A stretch of 24,613 nt of DNA from Dehalococcoidia bacterium UBA1328. Lineage in GTDB: Bacteria; Chloroflexota; Dehalococcoidia; Lucifugimonadales; Lucifugimonadaceae. Location of the stretch: assembly GCA_002306815.1 (NCBI GenBank), contig DBTA01000039.1, positions 1 to 24,613 on the forward strand, given 5' to 3'. Below, one piece after another: positions 21,907 through 24,613 of the stretch; position 1 is the stretch's first letter; each line of letters opens with the position of its first letter. The notes beneath the pieces are model-generated. The model ran no database searches, was not told the DNA's origin, and saw only the letters and a list, made by a program, of their open reading frames with translations. A program made the translations under genes and the position numbers.

Positions 21907-22650
21907 TTGCGAGTTACGTTGACACCTGATTCCCGACACATAACTGTTTTATTTTTCGCTGGATTGCGCGAACGAGCCGGTACGCGAAGCTTGGAAATCG
22001 ATTCGAAAGAAGGTATGACTGTAGCTGACGCTGTAGCTGCGGCAAGAACAAGCGCTCCGAGCGGCCTGTCGCTTGGAGCGAGCGTAATGCTGGCAGTGAA
22101 CGGTGAGTACGTAAAACCAGACGAACCAATCAACGCTGGCGACGAACTTGCGTTGATCCCGCCGGTAAGCGGTGGTTCTGGTGACATCAAAAATAATTCA
22201 GACTGGGTTTTCATTACTCCGGATGTGCTTGATGAAAAGCCACTAACGGATTTCGTCACCACAGGAGTCGACGGAGCCGTTGTCACCTTTCTTGGCGTTA
22301 CACGAAAGTACAACGAAGGTAGGGTGGTCGAATACCTGTTATACGAGGCGTATCAACCCATGGCAGAGAACAAAATTGTCGAGATTATTGGTGAGATGCG
22401 GGCGAAATGGGAGCTCGGAAAAATCGCCATTGCTCATCGAACGGGACGAGTCGACATAGGCGAAACGAGCATGGTCGTCGCAGTTGGTTCGGCTCACCGA
22501 AAACCGGCTTTCGAATCCGCTCTCTATTTCGTTGACCGACTAAAGAAAATTGTTCCGATATGGAAGAAAGAAATTTTCGAAGGTGGGGAAGTTTGGATCG
22601 GCGAAACACCTGGCGCAAATAACGAATCTCCACCGCCCGCTTCTCCGTAG
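21907..22650 (+). CDS. MoaD-MoaE fusion, molybdopterin synthase
   Basis: Molybdopterin synthase converts cyclic pyranopterin monophosphate to molybdopterin, using sulfur carried on the C-terminal thiocarboxylate of MoaD. Here both subunits are in one 247-residue chain. Residues 11-90 are MoaD-like (ITVLFFAGLRERAG ... NAGDELALIPPVSGG), ending in the Gly89-Gly90 that is the free C-terminus in separate MoaD. After a short linker, about 98-240 is MoaE: GAVVTFLGVTRKYNEGR, YEAYQPMAENKI, IAIAHRTGRVDIGETSMVV, VGSAHRKPAFES, and the catalytic lysine region IVPIWKKEIFEGGEVWIG. Fused forms such as mycobacterial MoaX are thought to be cleaved after the Gly-Gly. There is no ATG; TTG 21907 or TTG 21919 would serve, without a clear ribosome binding site. 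Confidence 0.93.
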   Translation: MRVTLTPDSRHITVLFFAGLRERAGTRSLEIDSKEGMTVADAVAAARTSAPSGLSLGASVMLAVNGEYVKPDEPINAGDELALIPPVSGGSGDIKNNSDWVFITPDVLDEKPLTDFVTTGVDGAVVTFLGVTRKYNEGRVVEYLLYEAYQPMAENKIVEIIGEMRAKWELGKIAIAHRTGRVDIGETSMVVAVGSAHRKPAFESALYFVDRLKKIVPIWKKEIFEGGEVWIGETPGANNESPPPASP

Positions 22651-22726
22651 AACCTAAATCACTATTTCCCGGAAAGAAATTTCTCTCAGCGCGAAAATAG
22701 TTCGTTCGAAAGAAACCTGTTTACCC

Positions 22727-23680
22727 GTGAACAAACCTGCAGTCACAGTCACAAATCAGGACGGTTCGGTTATCAACGCCGACAGTATTCGTAAGCTGTA
22801 CGGCGATTTCATAGCGGTCGCTGGCATCACGTTACGCGTCGAACCTGGCGAGACGTATGGTCTTCTGGGGCCTAATGGTGCGGGAAAAACGACTACGATG
22901 CGGATGCTGGCGGGTCTCTCCCCGGTCGATTCGGGTTCGATCACGGTTTCCGGAATAGACGTGATCAAAGACAACCGCGCCGTGCGGGAAGTTATGGGCG
23001 TAGTTACCCAGCACGATGGTCTCGACAACGGACTAACCGTGTTTCAGAACCTATTCCTTTTCGGATTTCTTGCTGGACAGTCGCGTAAAGATGCTAAGTA
23101 TCGAGCGCATCAGGTGCTCGAATTTTTCGGACTGCGTGAGCGATCTAAAGACAACACCTACGAACTGTCTGGCGGTATGAAGCGGCGACTAGCCATAGCT
23201 CGTTCAATGATGAGTAGCCCCCAGGTGATCGTGATGGACGAGCCTTCGACCGGTCTCGACCCACAAAGCCGCAACCGGGTGTGGGAAGAGCTGGCAATCC
23301 TTAAGGATGCTGGTGTGACTGTGCTTCTTTCGACGCACTACATGGAGGAAGCGACCGTGCTGTGTGATCGCCTTTCGATCATCGATCATGGCAAGATTCT
23401 CGACGAGGGAAGTCCGGAACAGATGATTGAGCGCCACGCTCCTCGTGAAGTCGCTCAAATGAGAGTTACTCCAGCTGCCCTTCGAAAAGTTCGGGAGTAT
23501 TTGGATACACACTCGATCAACTTCCGGGAAGTCGGCGCGCTGGTGAGTGTTACCGGAGTAAACGGCGAACGCCCCGATTTGTCGGGGCTCGAAGATGTCG
23601 AAGGCGTTTGTACGTCGTATCGAGTAGGAAACCTTGAAGACGTTTTTCTGGCGATTACCGGAAAGGAGTTGAGGGACTAA
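22727..23680 (+). CDS. ABC-2 type exporter, ATP-binding subunit
   Basis: A 317-residue nucleotide-binding protein of the DrrA/NodI/CcmA group. Walker A GPNGAGKTT (48-56), Q-loop Gln95 in VVTQHDGL, the signature ELSGGMKRRLA (146-156), Walker B VIVMDEPSTGLD (168-179) with the catalytic Glu, and the switch His in LLSTHYMEEA are all present. An extension of about 80 residues after the ATPase core is typical of drug or polysaccharide exporters. It starts with GTG (MNKPAVTVTN), without an obvious ribosome binding site. The permease gene follows after 2 nt, so the two form an operon and a complex. The substrate cannot be told from sequence. Confidence 0.94.
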   Translation: MNKPAVTVTNQDGSVINADSIRKLYGDFIAVAGITLRVEPGETYGLLGPNGAGKTTTMRMLAGLSPVDSGSITVSGIDVIKDNRAVREVMGVVTQHDGLDNGLTVFQNLFLFGFLAGQSRKDAKYRAHQVLEFFGLRERSKDNTYELSGGMKRRLAIARSMMSSPQVIVMDEPSTGLDPQSRNRVWEELAILKDAGVTVLLSTHYMEEATVLCDRLSIIDHGKILDEGSPEQMIERHAPREVAQMRVTPAALRKVREYLDTHSINFREVGALVSVTGVNGERPDLSGLEDVEGVCTSYRVGNLEDVFLAITGKELRD

Positions 23681-23682
23681 TC

Positions 23683-24468
23683 ATGAATGTTGCTATTCCT
23701 ACTCCCGGCGTTCGTCGCAGGAGCATAACCGGACTCTGGCTTCGTCACGCGATATCGTTCTTACGTTACTGGAAGTTTGTTATCACCTGGGTTCTGATCG
23801 AACCTGTGATTGTTCTGGTTGCTGTTGGATTCGGCGTCGGGAAACTGGTCGGATCGGTCGATGAAGGCGTCTCTTACGCCGAGTTTGTGACGCCTGGTCT
23901 GATCATTGGCAATGCTATGTTTCACGCTCTTTTCGAAACGTCGTGGAATGCCTACAACCGAATCGATAACGATGTGTACGAAACAGCTCTGACCACTCCT
24001 ATAACGATCACCGAAATCACAATGGGCGACATTCTTTGGGCGGTGACACGATCACTGTTGACGGTCATCGGTACCGCCACAGTTGCAGCATTGTTTGGTT
24101 GGGTTGAAGGGTGGCAGGCGATAGGAATCCTGATTCCGGCTGTAATGGTAGGAGTCACTTTCGGGGCGCTTGGATTCTTATTCTCCGCTGTGGCACCACA
24201 CACGACCTTCCTGACTTTGGTTTTTACACTAGTCGCATCGCCAATGTTCTTTTTCTCGGGGTCGTTCTTCCCGATCGAGATTCTTCCTGATTGGGTTGAG
24301 CCTGTTGCCTGGTTTATGCCGTTGACTTCTGCGGTTCACATCGCCCGCGGCTTCACGCTTGGTGCGCTCGATATGAGTCACTTGTTGGCCGCGGTGTACA
24401 TGATCGCCGTCACGGCTGTTATCTGGCCTATCGCTATATACATGCTGCGTCGACGTTTGATCAGTTAG
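23683..24468 (+). CDS. ABC-2 type exporter, permease subunit
   Basis: A 261-residue integral membrane protein with about six hydrophobic helices, of the DrrB/NodJ family. VITWVLIEPVIVLVAVGFGVG is the first. The short conserved ETALTTPITITEITMGDILW segment is the coupling helix region. VTFGALGFLFSAVAPHTTF and FTLVASPMFFFSGSFFPIEI, followed by LPDWVEPVAWFMPLTSAVHI, are the ABC-2 signature around the FFSGxxFPxxxLP motif. It starts 2 nt after the ATPase stop; a GAGGGA upstream of ATG 23683 acts as ribosome binding site inside the preceding gene. Two copies with two ATPase copies would form the exporter in the cytoplasmic membrane. Confidence 0.94.
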   Translation: MNVAIPTPGVRRRSITGLWLRHAISFLRYWKFVITWVLIEPVIVLVAVGFGVGKLVGSVDEGVSYAEFVTPGLIIGNAMFHALFETSWNAYNRIDNDVYETALTTPITITEITMGDILWAVTRSLLTVIGTATVAALFGWVEGWQAIGILIPAVMVGVTFGALGFLFSAVAPHTTFLTLVFTLVASPMFFFSGSFFPIEILPDWVEPVAWFMPLTSAVHIARGFTLGALDMSHLLAAVYMIAVTAVIWPIAIYMLRRRLIS

Positions 24469-24532
24469 TTGTCGACTCGGTCGTAGCGAAAGAAATTCAC
24501 ACCTAATTCGACCGAACAGAGCCGGAAGTCCT

Positions 24533-24561
24533 TTGCCGAGCGCGAAGTGTGAAGATATATT
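24533..24561 (+). promoter_or_regulatory. Sigma70-type promoter of the downstream tRNA gene
   Basis: TTGCCG (24533-24538), a 17-bp spacer and TATATT (24556-24561). Transcription would start near 24568, about 20 nt before the tRNA 5' end. Confidence 0.6.
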
Positions 24562-24589
24562 GAGTTGGTCGCTTTGGCACATCTTCCGC

Positions 24590-24613
24590 GGAGGGTTCGC
24601 ATAGTGGCCTAGT
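24590..24613 (+). tRNA. tRNA 5' end, cut by the window edge (perhaps Ser)
   Basis: GGAGGGT can be the 5' acceptor strand, followed by T8 and the D arm GCAT-AGTGGCCTA-GT. A14, G15, G18-G19 and A21 are in their standard places, and the last GT starts to pair back with AT. The GGAG start and the D-loop style suggest tRNA-Ser, but the anticodon is outside the window, so the identity is a guess. Confidence 0.6.

Noticed and set aside
24590..24613. The partial tRNA as tRNA-Sec, given the selenoprotein candidate
   Set aside because: The visible D-arm bases fit a canonical tRNA, and the distinguishing parts (anticodon, long arm, 8-bp acceptor) are outside the window.

Overview
The window looks like a piece of a bacterial chromosome of roughly balanced base composition. 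The gene set is an UvrB, an enolase-superfamily dehydratase, an HpcH-type aldolase, a 2-hydroxyacid dehydrogenase, a PHP-domain protein, a MoaD-MoaE fusion and a divergent FtsZ-like protein. This would fit a free-living, probably marine, Chloroflexota lineage of the SAR202/Dehalococcoidia kind. That assignment is inference from gene content only, because no rRNA or other phylogenetic marker is complete here.

Layout. 1-2265: uvrB (minus, cut by the window edge) followed by a decayed DUF402-family gene. 2361-8332: a metabolic block with a D-2-hydroxyacid dehydrogenase, a methyltransferase/aldolase pair (minus), an aminotransferase, a small lipoprotein, a small gene interrupted by an amber codon, and a mandelate racemase/galactonate dehydratase-type enzyme. 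8388-8994: a likely mobile-element scar, with a truncated tyrosine recombinase between two copies of a 12-bp direct repeat, next to AT-rich DNA. 9137-13482: a divergent FtsZ-family protein, a membrane-anchored GAF/winged-helix regulator, and a DEAD-box RNA helicase whose Arg-rich N-terminus has no ATG/GTG/TTG start. 13537-19439: an extended SDR, a PHP-domain hydrolase, two thioredoxin-fold proteins and a small membrane protein. 19573-21568: a minus-strand translation operon (rpsP-khpA-rimM, then yebC) behind a clear sigma70-type promoter. 21907-24613: the MoaD-MoaE fusion, a two-gene ABC-2 exporter and the 5' end of a tRNA.

The most notable observation is at 15576-17087. An NHLRC2-like thioredoxin/NHL-repeat protein has an in-frame UGA exactly where the family carries the first Cys of its CxxC motif (C-U-I-N-C). 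A perfect 7-bp hairpin with an AGUU loop begins 18 nt after the UGA. This reads as a selenoprotein with a bacterial SECIS element; a conventional gene call would start after the UGA at 15723 and lose the active site. The next gene encodes a second thioredoxin-fold protein (DUF255/SSP411, CHWC).

Other points of interest are the probable CTG start of the helicase, a recurring TANNNT box 6 nt upstream of ATG in genes without a Shine-Dalgarno sequence (possible leaderless mRNAs), and interleaved inverted repeats in the leader of the moaDE fusion. Two genes are broken (DUF402, and the small amber-interrupted gene), and the integrase is only a C-terminal fragment.
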